Positions 1 to 8,732 of a stretch of DNA of 26,288 nt are shown piece after piece. The notes beneath the pieces were generated by a model. That model was not told where the DNA came from. It searched no databases and saw only the letters and a program-made list of their open reading frames with translations. The stretch lies in IMG/VR virus record IMGVR_UViG_3300013372_003728, positions 1 to 26,288 of that record; one strand, 5' to 3'. This DNA comes from a virus. How positions within the stretch are numbered: the stretch's first letter is position 1; every line of letters begins with the position of its first letter. Position numbers and translations under genes: made by a program.

Positions 1-615
1 AAACTTCTCATCTCCCCACTTATCACCAGCAAATGAGTCTTTATCGGTTGGTAAGGCTGACTTTATCTTTTGTGTTGCACCTGTATTTTTCATTACGGCA
101 GAAATTCGTGTGTTTAATTTCTTTGATATCTCCATAAGTTCACCATCAAGTTGTTCACGTTTCGTTTGTATAGTTCTACGTTTTTCAGGGGCACCCTTAC
201 TACGACGAGGAACATCTTGATATTCATTACCAATTTTTTCTAATTCATTCTTTATACGTTTGATGTTTTCCATGTGTTGTTTTATTGTCCCATCATTTGA
301 AATAGCGGGAATCAACTCATCAACTATCGGTTGGAGGTTTTTATCGAAGTATTTTGAACGGAAGTACGTCCGAAGTAAATCGTCTATCTTACCAAGACCC
401 ATAGCACCGGCAACTATCGCTAAAAGAGGCAAAATCAACCATGCGTTTCCGGTACTTATTAGAGTAGCAGAGGCTGTTCCGGCACCAATAGGTAATAATA
501 AGGTGGATTCACTACTAGTAGCATCTACAATCTTTGACCAAATCCTGTATAAGAATCCTTCGTCAATTTTTTGTTTTGATTGAGTTTCGTTTAGAATGTC
601 TTTTAGCTTTATCAT
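1..615 (-). CDS. Hydrophobic phage protein, candidate internal virion protein (3' end off window)
   Basis: This is a 205-codon open frame that runs off the left edge, so the C-terminus is missing. I chose the ATG at 613-615 because it lies 5 nt after a CGGAGA ribosome site (626-621); the ATG at 617-619 is too close to that site and its frame stops after 18 codons. The N-terminus reads MIKLKDILNE. Residues about 36-80 are rich in Leu, Ala, Gly and Ile, including WLILPLLAIVAGAMGLGK, and could be one or two membrane or buried helices. The rest is charged and helical. I do not recognise the family. The first ten residues have the length and the final L-x-E of the T4 leader that gp21 protease removes from internal head proteins; that is an inference. 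It follows the resolvase gene and is probably a late virion gene. Confidence 0.75.
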   Translation of the reverse strand, partial: MIKLKDILNETQSKQKIDEGFLYRIWSKIVDATSSESTLLLPIGAGTASATLISTGNAWLILPLLAIVAGAMGLGKIDDLLRTYFRSKYFDKNLQPIVDELIPAISNDGTIKQHMENIKRIKNELEKIGNEYQDVPRRSKGAPEKRRTIQTKREQLDGELMEISKKLNTRISAVMKNTGATQKIKSALPTDKDSFAGDKWGDEKF

Positions 616-637
616 CCATTTCTCCGTTGGTATATCA

Positions 638-645
638 TATAAATA
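638..645. promoter_or_regulatory. TATAAATA octamer in a gene gap
   Basis: The 37-base gap between the resolvase and the left-edge gene holds TATAAATA on the plus strand, which reads TATTTATA on the transcribed-sense strand. TATAAATA is the T4 late promoter core recognised by gp55. The octamer is almost its own reverse complement (TAT-AA-ATA), so its orientation differs only in the central two bases. In strict T4 orientation it would fire away from the downstream gene. A role as a late promoter is therefore only a possibility. Confidence 0.25.
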
Positions 646-652
646 TACGGAA

Positions 653-1060
653 TCAAAGACATTCGTCCAACCATTCCGATGGAATTTCTTTCTTTGACCA
701 CAACCAACCCTTTTTATCACAGTATTGGGCATATGTTGTTTTACTACCCTTGTAGAGTTTTGCATTTGGATTCTGAAAGACGAATCGGATGTCTATATCG
801 GGATGTTGTTTGAATACAAAGTCCATCTTTTCTCTGTCTACCTTTACCCAACGACCTTTTGTTTCGATGTAAAGTTTACCACCATTTTTCTTCGGTAAAA
901 CAAAGTCGGGTGTGTAGGTGTGGTTTGTGGCTGGTTTTATGTAAGACAACTTTTCAGTTTCATACCCGTAGAGTTTTTTAGCGGATTTGAGTGATTCGTT
1001 TATTGTGTCTTCCAATCCACTTTTGAAACCATGTTTTATCGCAACTGCATTTCTTTTCAT
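653..1060 (-). CDS. T7 endonuclease I-type Holliday junction resolvase
   Basis: This 135-residue protein matches phage T7 endonuclease I (gp3) over nearly its whole length. Shared blocks are SGLED, HTYTPDFVLP, IETKGRW, DREK, QHPDIDIRFVF and KLYKGS. The PD-(D/E)XK catalytic set aligns as Glu17, Asp52, Glu66 and Lys68 (Glu20, Asp55, Glu65 and Lys67 in T7). The enzyme works as a dimer that cuts four-way junctions and branched DNA, which frees phage concatemers for packaging. Its start has an AGAGG ribosome site about 5 nt upstream. It sits at the end of a structural gene array, which suggests late expression. T4 itself uses the unrelated endonuclease VII (gp49) for this job, so this is a functional substitute if no gp49 exists elsewhere in the genome. 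The C-terminus is slightly shorter than in T7 and lacks its basic tail. Confidence 0.93.
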   Translation of the reverse strand: MKRNAVAIKHGFKSGLEDTINESLKSAKKLYGYETEKLSYIKPATNHTYTPDFVLPKKNGGKLYIETKGRWVKVDREKMDFVFKQHPDIDIRFVFQNPNAKLYKGSKTTYAQYCDKKGWLWSKKEIPSEWLDECL

Positions 1061-1075
1061 TATAACCTCTTTAGA

Positions 1076-2827
1076 TCAGACATCAAATCTGATGATAACA
1101 TTCATGTCCACGTCATCTCTTTTTTCAAGTGGACTACTCATTTTTGCAATAGCAATCAGTTCATACTTATCGTTATACAATCCAATTGTTGTAAAATACG
1201 GATTAAAGAACGAACTTGTTGCAAAGTCTTTTATCTTATCAAATGTTGGTACATTTCCTTCAATTATCGTTGGATTTTGAGTAAAATTATACTCATTTTT
1301 TCTGATTTTACAAACTATTTCATGTTCATAAAATGTTGTTGTACTCTTGAATCTTGCAGAAAAACCGTCGGTTCTTCCATTATAATCATAATTACCACTT
1401 CTACCTAATAATGAGTTATGATATTTTGGTCTTGGGTCTGATACAACAATTACACCGTCTGGATAAAAGACATTACCGACGATATTTGTTTGGTAAGCAT
1501 AACCAAGATCGTAAGAATTATCAGCAAGAGCACTAATTTGTGCTGATGTTAAAGCTTTTTTATAGATTCGCATCTCATCCAAAGATGCAGAAAGAATACC
1601 ACTCGTTGTTCCATTACCACCAATAAACATTTCATGTTCGTTATTCACGTTCACAGGTATATCGATACTTGAAGTAGCATCGATAACACCGTTTATGTAA
1701 ATACTGTAAAGGCTTCCGCTCTTTTGACAAAGCACATGATTCCAACTTCCTGTTGCAAGTGAAGAAGAAGATGTTAGTTCTAATGTCTGTAAACCAGATG
1801 AACGACCAAACACAACTTTATGTGGATTTGGTGATGTATAATTGTTGATCTTTACGTCAAATGGGTATTGGAATGTTTTTTGTTCTTGATATTCGGTTAC
1901 ACTTGCACGAGTTTGTGTATTTCTATAATCTACAAGTTTCATCGTATTTTTATTTATGACGTTGTTGTAGGTATAGTTTACATTTGATTGTGTGGCCGGC
2001 ACATTTACCCAGAAACTAATTGCAAAGTTTTGTTTTGGTTGGATGTTGAAATTTTCTTTACTAACAACCTTAAAATAACCACCGTTTAATTGAGCAGATG
2101 TTCCACTTGAAGAAACAGGTGAAGTCGTCGGTATTCCCGGTATAAATGAAATTTGTTTTGGATAAACATAGTCAATTTGATTTTTAACAGGACTATAATC
2201 CATCACACCAAGAGTTTGTTTGTTTCTGAAATTATATGCTCGGTATTGTTCGTTGAATCCCATGTTTAGGATGCAAAAATCATCACCTATTAACTTTGTT
2301 GTATCATAATCACCATCGACCAAGTTTCCATTTGTGTCATCGGTGAGTGTGTATGCAAAGTATGAAGAAGAACCATAGTGGTCTATTTGTACAGAACCTG
2401 GTTTTATTCTTTCCCCGAAAACATTTTGTGGTATGATTATAGTAGAACTTGACTCATAAAGAAAAGTTTTCGTAAATGAACCAATCAACTTTGGTGGTTC
2501 ATTTCCTCTGTCAAAATTATCGTAATAATTGTGGTCTAAATAATACCAAAGAAGTTTTGGGTCAAGACTTTGAGTTGTGAATGTTCGCTCGTAAATAGAA
2601 GAAGATATATTTGCAACACCACCGAAGTATTTATCGTTTTCTGGATAAAGAGCTCGGTATACTTTTATTCCGTAACTTTCATAGAACGTTGATACACCGG
2701 CAAATGTCTCAGAATGATCACTTGCAATTCTCCAATTCTTAAATGTCTGAAATGGTTTTACTTCGTAATCTCCTTTTTTGAGATTCTTGTAAACAAGAGA
2801 CACCATATTTCCACGTTGGAATTCCAT
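1076..2827 (-). CDS. Virion protein with LamG-like domain inserted in the paralog scaffold
   Basis: This 583-residue protein is the last of five related genes. Residues about 240-440 look like a LamG/concanavalin-type jelly roll: an early FAISFWVNV strand, then GSWNHVLCQKSGSLYSIYING, and finally LDEMRIYKKALTSAQI. Such domains often bind sugars. The flanks belong to the scaffold of the neighbouring genes: FGERIKPGSVQI and LTDDTNGNL before it (about 137-168), FYPDGVIVV after it (454-462), and a C-terminal module ending in TTIGLYNDKYELIAIAKMSS (546-565). Its ATG overlaps the upstream stop in a TAATG junction. No good ribosome site precedes that ATG, and Met8 (MVSLVYKN) is an alternative start. 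It is likely a tail, fibre or baseplate surface protein. The exact virion location is unknown. Confidence 0.8.
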   Translation of the reverse strand: MEFQRGNMVSLVYKNLKKGDYEVKPFQTFKNWRIASDHSETFAGVSTFYESYGIKVYRALYPENDKYFGGVANISSSIYERTFTTQSLDPKLLWYYLDHNYYDNFDRGNEPPKLIGSFTKTFLYESSSTIIIPQNVFGERIKPGSVQIDHYGSSSYFAYTLTDDTNGNLVDGDYDTTKLIGDDFCILNMGFNEQYRAYNFRNKQTLGVMDYSPVKNQIDYVYPKQISFIPGIPTTSPVSSSGTSAQLNGGYFKVVSKENFNIQPKQNFAISFWVNVPATQSNVNYTYNNVINKNTMKLVDYRNTQTRASVTEYQEQKTFQYPFDVKINNYTSPNPHKVVFGRSSGLQTLELTSSSSLATGSWNHVLCQKSGSLYSIYINGVIDATSSIDIPVNVNNEHEMFIGGNGTTSGILSASLDEMRIYKKALTSAQISALADNSYDLGYAYQTNIVGNVFYPDGVIVVSDPRPKYHNSLLGRSGNYDYNGRTDGFSARFKSTTTFYEHEIVCKIRKNEYNFTQNPTIIEGNVPTFDKIKDFATSSFFNPYFTTIGLYNDKYELIAIAKMSSPLEKRDDVDMNVIIRFDV

Positions 2828-4920
2828 TAATTTAATCTCACTTTCACTTCGAAGACGTATGATTTTGAACTATTTTTCAATATAGGATTCTTTACCTTAC
2901 CCACCGCAACCAATGAACCAGCTTTGTTGTAAAGACCAATGGTGGTTATGTATGAATGAGGATCCCTTCCAAAATAAGTATACTTCAAATCATTATCACT
3001 ACCAGAAACATAAGTTGGATTTGTTGAATAGTTAAATTCATTTTGCCCAACTCTACAAAAATACGTTTCTTTAACTACCTTTTCACTTGAACGAGCAAAA
3101 AATGAACCAGAAAAACTACGGCTAACGGTAGTTGAGGCGGAACCACTTATTGATAGGAATAATTTATAAATGTTATCACCATCAATTGAGGCAGTAACAG
3201 TGTTGAAAGAACAAGATTGATCCAACACATTCCCATCTAACACAATTAGACCTATTCTTGGAAACACCACACCCCATGCGTTATCACTTTCTTCACCATA
3301 TACACCATCTCGTTTTGAACCAGATGTAACGTAATACCATTCTTTCAAACTTTTTTCATCGGTTGCATTTTGTTTTGCATCCCAACTCTCGTCTATAAGA
3401 GTGTATATCGTAGTCGAAGATTGATTTAACGTACAGTTACTTCCAGTGTTGTATAATTGATTGACACTCGAAGAAAGTGGCGAAACACAAAGTTCAAAGT
3501 TTCCTGGGTCTAACATATCTTTGAATTGGTCTCTATCCATCTGAATAAAGTAAACAGAATCACCGTTCACTCCATTTTTGAATTCAAATTTTGTTGGTCT
3601 TGCCTTACTTGAAGTTGGATTTGGTTCATAGCATTCTAATAGGTATTTTTTATACATTACCTGCGATGGTCTTGTTATACCCCCTTGAATTAAATGATAT
3701 GAACCAGAGCCAAATCTATGACCATAAGAAATATCAAATTGATGATAGGATTCCGCGGAATTTGGTAGTTTGTTGTAAACAGATAAGTAAAATTTATCAT
3801 TAGTTAATCCGTTTGAACCCGTAAAAAAGGTATGTAGACTTTCCCCTGCACACTTCCAAAGTGGTGTTGTTCTATACTCGATTGTTGGTGATGATTTGTG
3901 AATAATCCGTGAAAGTGTTTTTGTGACGTATGTTCCATTATCATCATCTACTAAAACACCACCACCAAAATCATCAATTACATCATCAATCAAATCACGT
4001 AAATCACCAGTTCCAGTTAAAACAGATATTAGTTTTTCACCAGTTATTGGTTTTGTTAAGTCCCCATCCTCATAGACATCAAATTTAACAACCATCTTAT
4101 GTGTTGCTTCCGCCTCGTCAAACGGTGTATATTCAACTTCAAAGGTTCTACTTTCACCAGGTTGAAGTTCAAAATTCGAAATAGGGTTTACTATTGTAAA
4201 ATATTTATCAGATTTTGGATTGAAGTCTGTTACGACTAATCTTGTTTCACCCCTGTTTTCTACCAACAATGATTTTGTTTGTTTTGTTTCTAAAGGAACT
4301 ATTCCCCAAGATTGATCATTTGCGTAAAAGTTAGAAATCTTTTTTGGTGGACATTTTTCTAAATCAGGTACAGCTATCGTGTTTATAAGATTATCTATCT
4401 CTTCTTTTGTATTTGTTGGTGGAAATACAGTAGATTCTACAATCTCAGGTTCACTTTCAAATGGTATAAAAAACGTTTTTGGATCATTTACATTTCTGTT
4501 ATCGTTTATGAAAAAATCACCAGAAACTTGTAAAATATCACCATTACCATCCAACCAACAATTCACAAGTATAACCGGATATTTTACTGTTTTCTCTCGA
4601 GCAAAAGTTGTGAAGTTTGATTTCAAACAAGGATAACCAAGATATCCAAGATTTTTATTCAGTTCTTCTGATATTGGTTTTGATTCTGATATTTGAACCT
4701 CATTCTCAAATTGAGGTATTCTACCATCTTGATCTTCAAGGTTTCTATCTTTTGTATAGGTAATAAGATTGTTTATGTAAGCTGGACTACCACCTACAAA
4801 TAAACCAGGTATTGTTGGATTTCCTGATAAAAGTTGTGGTGCACGGGTATATGGTGCCAGTCCTTTTGAAAACTGTTCTATTTTTTCAAGAGAGTCAAGT
4901 GTGATAATCTTTTCTGTCAT
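2827..4920 (-). CDS. Virion protein, paralog with ASH/Hydin-type Ig-like domain
   Basis: This 697-residue protein is the fourth gene of the paralog array. Residues 1-200 resemble part of the N-terminus of the gene before it, around LGYPC and NCWLDGNGDILQVSGDF. Residues about 205-305 fit an ASPM-SPD2-Hydin (ASH) Ig-like fold: LLVENRGETRLVVTDF, then LQPGESRTFEVEYTPF, and a closing LTGTG. Residues about 350-697 are the shared scaffold: FDISYGHRFGSGS, FKDMLDPGNFEL, VVFPRIGLIVLDG, SFNTVTASIDGDN, and a C-terminal module with YITTIGLYN. I see no signal peptide, transmembrane segment or enzyme motif. The ribosome site is weak, and translation may be coupled to the upstream gene, whose stop is 1 nt away. 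It is probably a structural surface protein. Confidence 0.78.
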   Translation of the reverse strand: MTEKIITLDSLEKIEQFSKGLAPYTRAPQLLSGNPTIPGLFVGGSPAYINNLITYTKDRNLEDQDGRIPQFENEVQISESKPISEELNKNLGYLGYPCLKSNFTTFAREKTVKYPVILVNCWLDGNGDILQVSGDFFINDNRNVNDPKTFFIPFESEPEIVESTVFPPTNTKEEIDNLINTIAVPDLEKCPPKKISNFYANDQSWGIVPLETKQTKSLLVENRGETRLVVTDFNPKSDKYFTIVNPISNFELQPGESRTFEVEYTPFDEAEATHKMVVKFDVYEDGDLTKPITGEKLISVLTGTGDLRDLIDDVIDDFGGGVLVDDDNGTYVTKTLSRIIHKSSPTIEYRTTPLWKCAGESLHTFFTGSNGLTNDKFYLSVYNKLPNSAESYHQFDISYGHRFGSGSYHLIQGGITRPSQVMYKKYLLECYEPNPTSSKARPTKFEFKNGVNGDSVYFIQMDRDQFKDMLDPGNFELCVSPLSSSVNQLYNTGSNCTLNQSSTTIYTLIDESWDAKQNATDEKSLKEWYYVTSGSKRDGVYGEESDNAWGVVFPRIGLIVLDGNVLDQSCSFNTVTASIDGDNIYKLFLSISGSASTTVSRSFSGSFFARSSEKVVKETYFCRVGQNEFNYSTNPTYVSGSDNDLKYTYFGRDPHSYITTIGLYNKAGSLVAVGKVKNPILKNSSKSYVFEVKVRLN

Positions 4921-4921
4921 A

Positions 4922-7612
4922 TCACCAATTCAATCTTATTTTTATTACCAAATCAGTATCAAAGTTTTTCTTTACCGGTTTACTCAATTTTGCAATAGCA
5001 ATCAATTGTCTATCACTATCGTAAAGACCGACGGAAGTTATATATGTTTGTGGATCATCTATAAAACACTTGTCAAATATTTGGTTCAAAGAACTACTAA
5101 CAAATGTTGGATTGTTGCTATAATTGGTGTAATTTGGAAATACTCTGACAAAATAATGTGTAGATGTCTTGTATGTTATATTTCTTGCCGCCATATAATG
5201 ATTTTCTGTTCTACCTGTTGTTGGTGAAGCTGCTCCACTTATAGAAGTAAGTAATTTGAAAGCATTATCACCAGCGATATTACTACCGGTTACCGTATTA
5301 AATCCTAAAATTTCGTTTAATCGTTTTGGATGTAGTAATATAACACCAATTTGTGGGTATACTTTTCCGTATGTGTTAACAGAAGCGTTTTCATACACAC
5401 CACCATTTAGTGAACCAGAAACAAGATTGAATGATACCAACTCACCACCATCACAAACCATACCTTCATTATATTGTCCTGAGTCATCTATGAATGACAT
5501 GACGAATGGACTACCAACTTTTACATTGCTTCCCGTGTGGTAATTATTTGCATAAAAACTACCGCTCAAGTATGACATATTTATTTGGAAGTTTCCGGCA
5601 TCTAATCTATCACTTAAACCATTTCTGTAAAAATTCATTACATAAACATCGTCCGATTCTACGTCTGTACTTTGACTTACAAATGAGAATTTAGGTAGTG
5701 TATGTCCACTACTTGTTGTATATGTTGCACCATCAAGACAGATTAACTGATACTGTGAGTATACACTATCGGTAGGTGATTTTGTAAATTGATACTGGTC
5801 TACTTTAATTGAACCAGAACCTGCATAATGACCGTAAGATACCGCAAAATAAGGGTCTCTACCACAGTTATCACAATCGGTTATATCATAATAATAAGCC
5901 TTTGATTCCGTTGGTTGTGTTGAACTTGTAAGATAACAAAGTAAATTTTCTTGGTTATTAAATAATCCCTTTGTTATGTATTTACGTCTACCTTGTATAA
6001 CGTCTTTCTTCCTATCCAATGGGTGAAACACCTTTGGTGATTCTTCATCAACACATCTTGGATCAATTATTTCTCTACGCTTAATATGTGTTATAGTGTT
6101 TTTAACATCTTTTCGATATGCTAACCCAATTTTTTTATCACCATAGTAACAGTAAACATCTGCTATTTGTACTTCCTCGCAACCACACGATTCTAAAAGT
6201 ATCCATTCCGCCGTTGACATATCGAATTGCAAACGAGAACGATTTGCGGGTGGTATGAATGAAACATTCGGATCATCTGGTGCATAATCAGGGAAAAATT
6301 CAGCATCTTGACAACAATTTGAAGCAGGGTCATATTCCCGTGTATTTGGTATAGACACACCCTTACTTGCCGGTTGAGTTGTTATGTATGCAGTGAAATC
6401 ACCGAGTCCACCTGTTATTAAAATTGCACCATCTGTTCTATAACAGATTTTTAATTTTACATATTTTGTTTCTACATCAACTTGAAAATCCGCAATCTTT
6501 TCACGTTCACATGGAAAACCAATGTCTACCAAATTTCTAAAACTTTCTGTTCCAGGAATTGGTCTACGTGTATTTTCAAGAACTGTTCTTGTTGCGTTAT
6601 ATTCTAGAAGTTCTTCAAGTGAAGTTAAAACAATTACTTGTCCTCTATCATTTACTTCATATCTTGGAGTTCCTCTTCGAGATAATCTACCTGGAACTGT
6701 TGTGTTTGTTCCGGCATCAAGTTCTCTTACTGTTTCAATATCGTCTATCGTTATACAGTAAGGAAAGTCTGGTGGATTACCTGGCTCTTCTTTTGTGAGT
6801 TCACATGGACCGTCATACATACAACCAGTATATATTACATCCCATGTTGGATTACCGTCACCATCTCTTCCAGTTGGGTCGGTTGTCCATGAGAGTAAAC
6901 CTTGTGACCATGGTATAACATTTACTTTATTTCCAGAATCACTTGTTTTTGCCTGTGTTATTACCGTCGATGTTGGTTGAATATTAAACGATTGACGTAT
7001 TGTTCTTAAATAAGTCGCATAATCAACAGGTCTAGTTTGAAGTGGACATTCGCCCCATACAAAATCTTCAGGACTTGGAAGTCTAAATCCCCTGTTATTT
7101 GCTATAAAAGTATTGTCCGGTATAAGAGTTTCGCGATAAAAACCGTAAAGTTCATCTAATAGTATGAATTGTTGGACTCTTATCTTTTTACCTTTTTTAC
7201 CATTCTCTTGACAATCCAACCAAAAACTTGTTTGTTTTGATCGAGCAACAAGAACTTCACCGATTCTTTCTTTTACACCGTTATCATTACAACAACGATA
7301 AACGTCAACCCAAATTTGACATTCTTCTTGTGCCTCTGTTCCATATCTATATTCTATGTTTGAATCATACCACGGACTGTCTGGTGTATGAGAGAATCCA
7401 GATTTCTTTGTTTTAAATGAACGTGTGTCAATGTAAAAACTATAATTTTTACAACCACCAGATGTTCGTCCACTATCATTGTCTGGATTATAGAATAAAG
7501 CAGATGTTTCTGGAATTGGTGGCATTATTGATGACATAAGGGGCTCATTGCTACTTATCAGATTGCCCATGACATCATATACAGGGTTCATATCGTTGAT
7601 ATTAGTTGCCAT
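4922..7612 (-). CDS. Virion protein, paralog with long Cys-rich N-terminus
   Basis: This 896-residue protein is the longest of the five paralogs. Residues 1-545 form a unique region with many cysteines, often paired or clustered (RCCND, GCMYDGPC, NCCQD, ESCGCEE); by hand I count about 22 in the whole protein. Residues about 548-896 are the shared scaffold: FAVSYGHYAGSGS, YRNGLSDRLDAGNFQI, VYPQIGVILLHP, FNTVTGSNIAGDN and a C-terminal module with YITSVGLYDSDRQLIAIAKL. Some of the cysteines, such as DCDNC near 579, lie inside the scaffold. Clustered Cys suggest metal sites or disulfides that form after release, but no known zinc motif can be assigned. The ATG has no recognisable Shine-Dalgarno sequence in the 20 bases upstream. 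The function is probably virion surface structure. Confidence 0.78.
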   Translation of the reverse strand: MATNINDMNPVYDVMGNLISSNEPLMSSIMPPIPETSALFYNPDNDSGRTSGGCKNYSFYIDTRSFKTKKSGFSHTPDSPWYDSNIEYRYGTEAQEECQIWVDVYRCCNDNGVKERIGEVLVARSKQTSFWLDCQENGKKGKKIRVQQFILLDELYGFYRETLIPDNTFIANNRGFRLPSPEDFVWGECPLQTRPVDYATYLRTIRQSFNIQPTSTVITQAKTSDSGNKVNVIPWSQGLLSWTTDPTGRDGDGNPTWDVIYTGCMYDGPCELTKEEPGNPPDFPYCITIDDIETVRELDAGTNTTVPGRLSRRGTPRYEVNDRGQVIVLTSLEELLEYNATRTVLENTRRPIPGTESFRNLVDIGFPCEREKIADFQVDVETKYVKLKICYRTDGAILITGGLGDFTAYITTQPASKGVSIPNTREYDPASNCCQDAEFFPDYAPDDPNVSFIPPANRSRLQFDMSTAEWILLESCGCEEVQIADVYCYYGDKKIGLAYRKDVKNTITHIKRREIIDPRCVDEESPKVFHPLDRKKDVIQGRRKYITKGLFNNQENLLCYLTSSTQPTESKAYYYDITDCDNCGRDPYFAVSYGHYAGSGSIKVDQYQFTKSPTDSVYSQYQLICLDGATYTTSSGHTLPKFSFVSQSTDVESDDVYVMNFYRNGLSDRLDAGNFQINMSYLSGSFYANNYHTGSNVKVGSPFVMSFIDDSGQYNEGMVCDGGELVSFNLVSGSLNGGVYENASVNTYGKVYPQIGVILLHPKRLNEILGFNTVTGSNIAGDNAFKLLTSISGAASPTTGRTENHYMAARNITYKTSTHYFVRVFPNYTNYSNNPTFVSSSLNQIFDKCFIDDPQTYITSVGLYDSDRQLIAIAKLSKPVKKNFDTDLVIKIRLNW

Positions 7613-7621
7613 ATTTGATTA

Positions 7622-8728
7622 TTAGAAATCTAGTTTAACTTTTATGACAACTTCTTTTTCAAACGATTTTTCTATTGGTTTGCTTAGTTTTGCAACAGCA
7701 AGTAAATTTGTACTGTCATCATATAAGCCAATAGTTGTCAAATAAACAGAAGGGTCTGTTACCATTCTTGCATATTTAACTACACCTAAACTCCCTGTTA
7801 AAAATGTTGGATTTGTACTATAATTGTATTCACCATTGTAAAGTCGAACAAAATAGTATGTTGAAGATACAACTTCACTTGTTCTACCTTCGAAGGAATA
7901 CGACGAAGTATTAAATGACATTGCACCACTAATCGAAGTAAATAATCTGAACGCATTATTCTGATTTATACTAGCAGTGGATGGTGAACGATTTGTATAA
8001 AACGATGCACTTGCATCGAGAGCTTTACCGTTTAGAACAATAACACCTTGATCTGGGTAAAATAATCCCCACGGCGTTGTGTCTGGTGTGTAAGTACCAT
8101 TTGCAATCGAACCACTTACTACGTTATAGACTCTGCCACCACCAACCGTGTATTCGGTTGAAGATGCACCAGAGTCGTCTATGAGTGTTATGACGTCGGC
8201 AGATGTTGCTATAGATGCTGAAGTGGTCGCACTTAATTTACCGATAGAAAGTTGCCAATTACTTGTGTCTACTTTGTCTTTATATCTGGCTCTGTTGACG
8301 TTAATAATGTAAACATATTCAGATGTTTCTGAATTTTTAAACGTAAATGCATTTTCACCAGAATCTAAAAGTAATTGCTTATATTGCTTGTAAACTGCTT
8401 TTGTTGGATAATCATCTATATTACCAGTACCGCGGTCAGATCCACTACCAACAGAATCACCATAAGCGACTGAAAATTGTGGTTCCGCAATTACTAAATT
8501 AGATGAAGTATTATAAATCTCGTAGTAATATCTTTTCTGATTACTATTCTGATAAGAACTTGTATATATGTCATAAAGAGTAGCCCGACTATTTGACCAC
8601 AATGGAGAAGTTACAACTTCTTTTTGACCGTCGGAAACGTCTACGTCTTCAACGAAGGGAGTAAAGATTCTCCCATTTTTTAAAGCCAAACGAAGTTCGG
8701 AACTAGAGTTTCCAGTTATTTCAGCCAT
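7622..8728 (-). CDS. Virion protein, minimal scaffold paralog (368 aa)
   Basis: This protein is almost entirely the shared scaffold and so shows its natural limits. In order it has PLWSNSRATLYDIYTSS, FSVAYGDSVGSGS, TKAVYKQYKQLLL, YKDKVDTSNWQLSIG, VITLIDDSGA, VYNVVSGSIANGTY, FYPDQGVIVLNG, FRLFTSISGA, YYFVRLYNGEYNYSTNPTF and the C-terminal YLTTIGLYDDSTNLLAVAKL. Only about 40 residues precede it. I see no enzyme motif. It is 4 nt downstream of its closest relative (the 388-residue gene) and 9 nt upstream of the Cys-rich paralog. The ribosome site is poor. Repeated Ser/Gly/Thr and beta-rich sequence fit a multimeric tail or capsid surface protein. The virion position is unknown. Confidence 0.78.
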   Translation of the reverse strand: MAEITGNSSSELRLALKNGRIFTPFVEDVDVSDGQKEVVTSPLWSNSRATLYDIYTSSYQNSNQKRYYYEIYNTSSNLVIAEPQFSVAYGDSVGSGSDRGTGNIDDYPTKAVYKQYKQLLLDSGENAFTFKNSETSEYVYIINVNRARYKDKVDTSNWQLSIGKLSATTSASIATSADVITLIDDSGASSTEYTVGGGRVYNVVSGSIANGTYTPDTTPWGLFYPDQGVIVLNGKALDASASFYTNRSPSTASINQNNAFRLFTSISGAMSFNTSSYSFEGRTSEVVSSTYYFVRLYNGEYNYSTNPTFLTGSLGVVKYARMVTDPSVYLTTIGLYDDSTNLLAVAKLSKPIEKSFEKEVVIKVKLDF

Positions 8729-8732
8729 AATT

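Noticed and set aside
260-2000. Plus-strand open frames such as 260-583, 987-1280 and 1031-1408
   Set aside because: They lie opposite well-supported minus-strand genes, have Cys/Phe/Ser-rich shadow composition and no ribosome sites.
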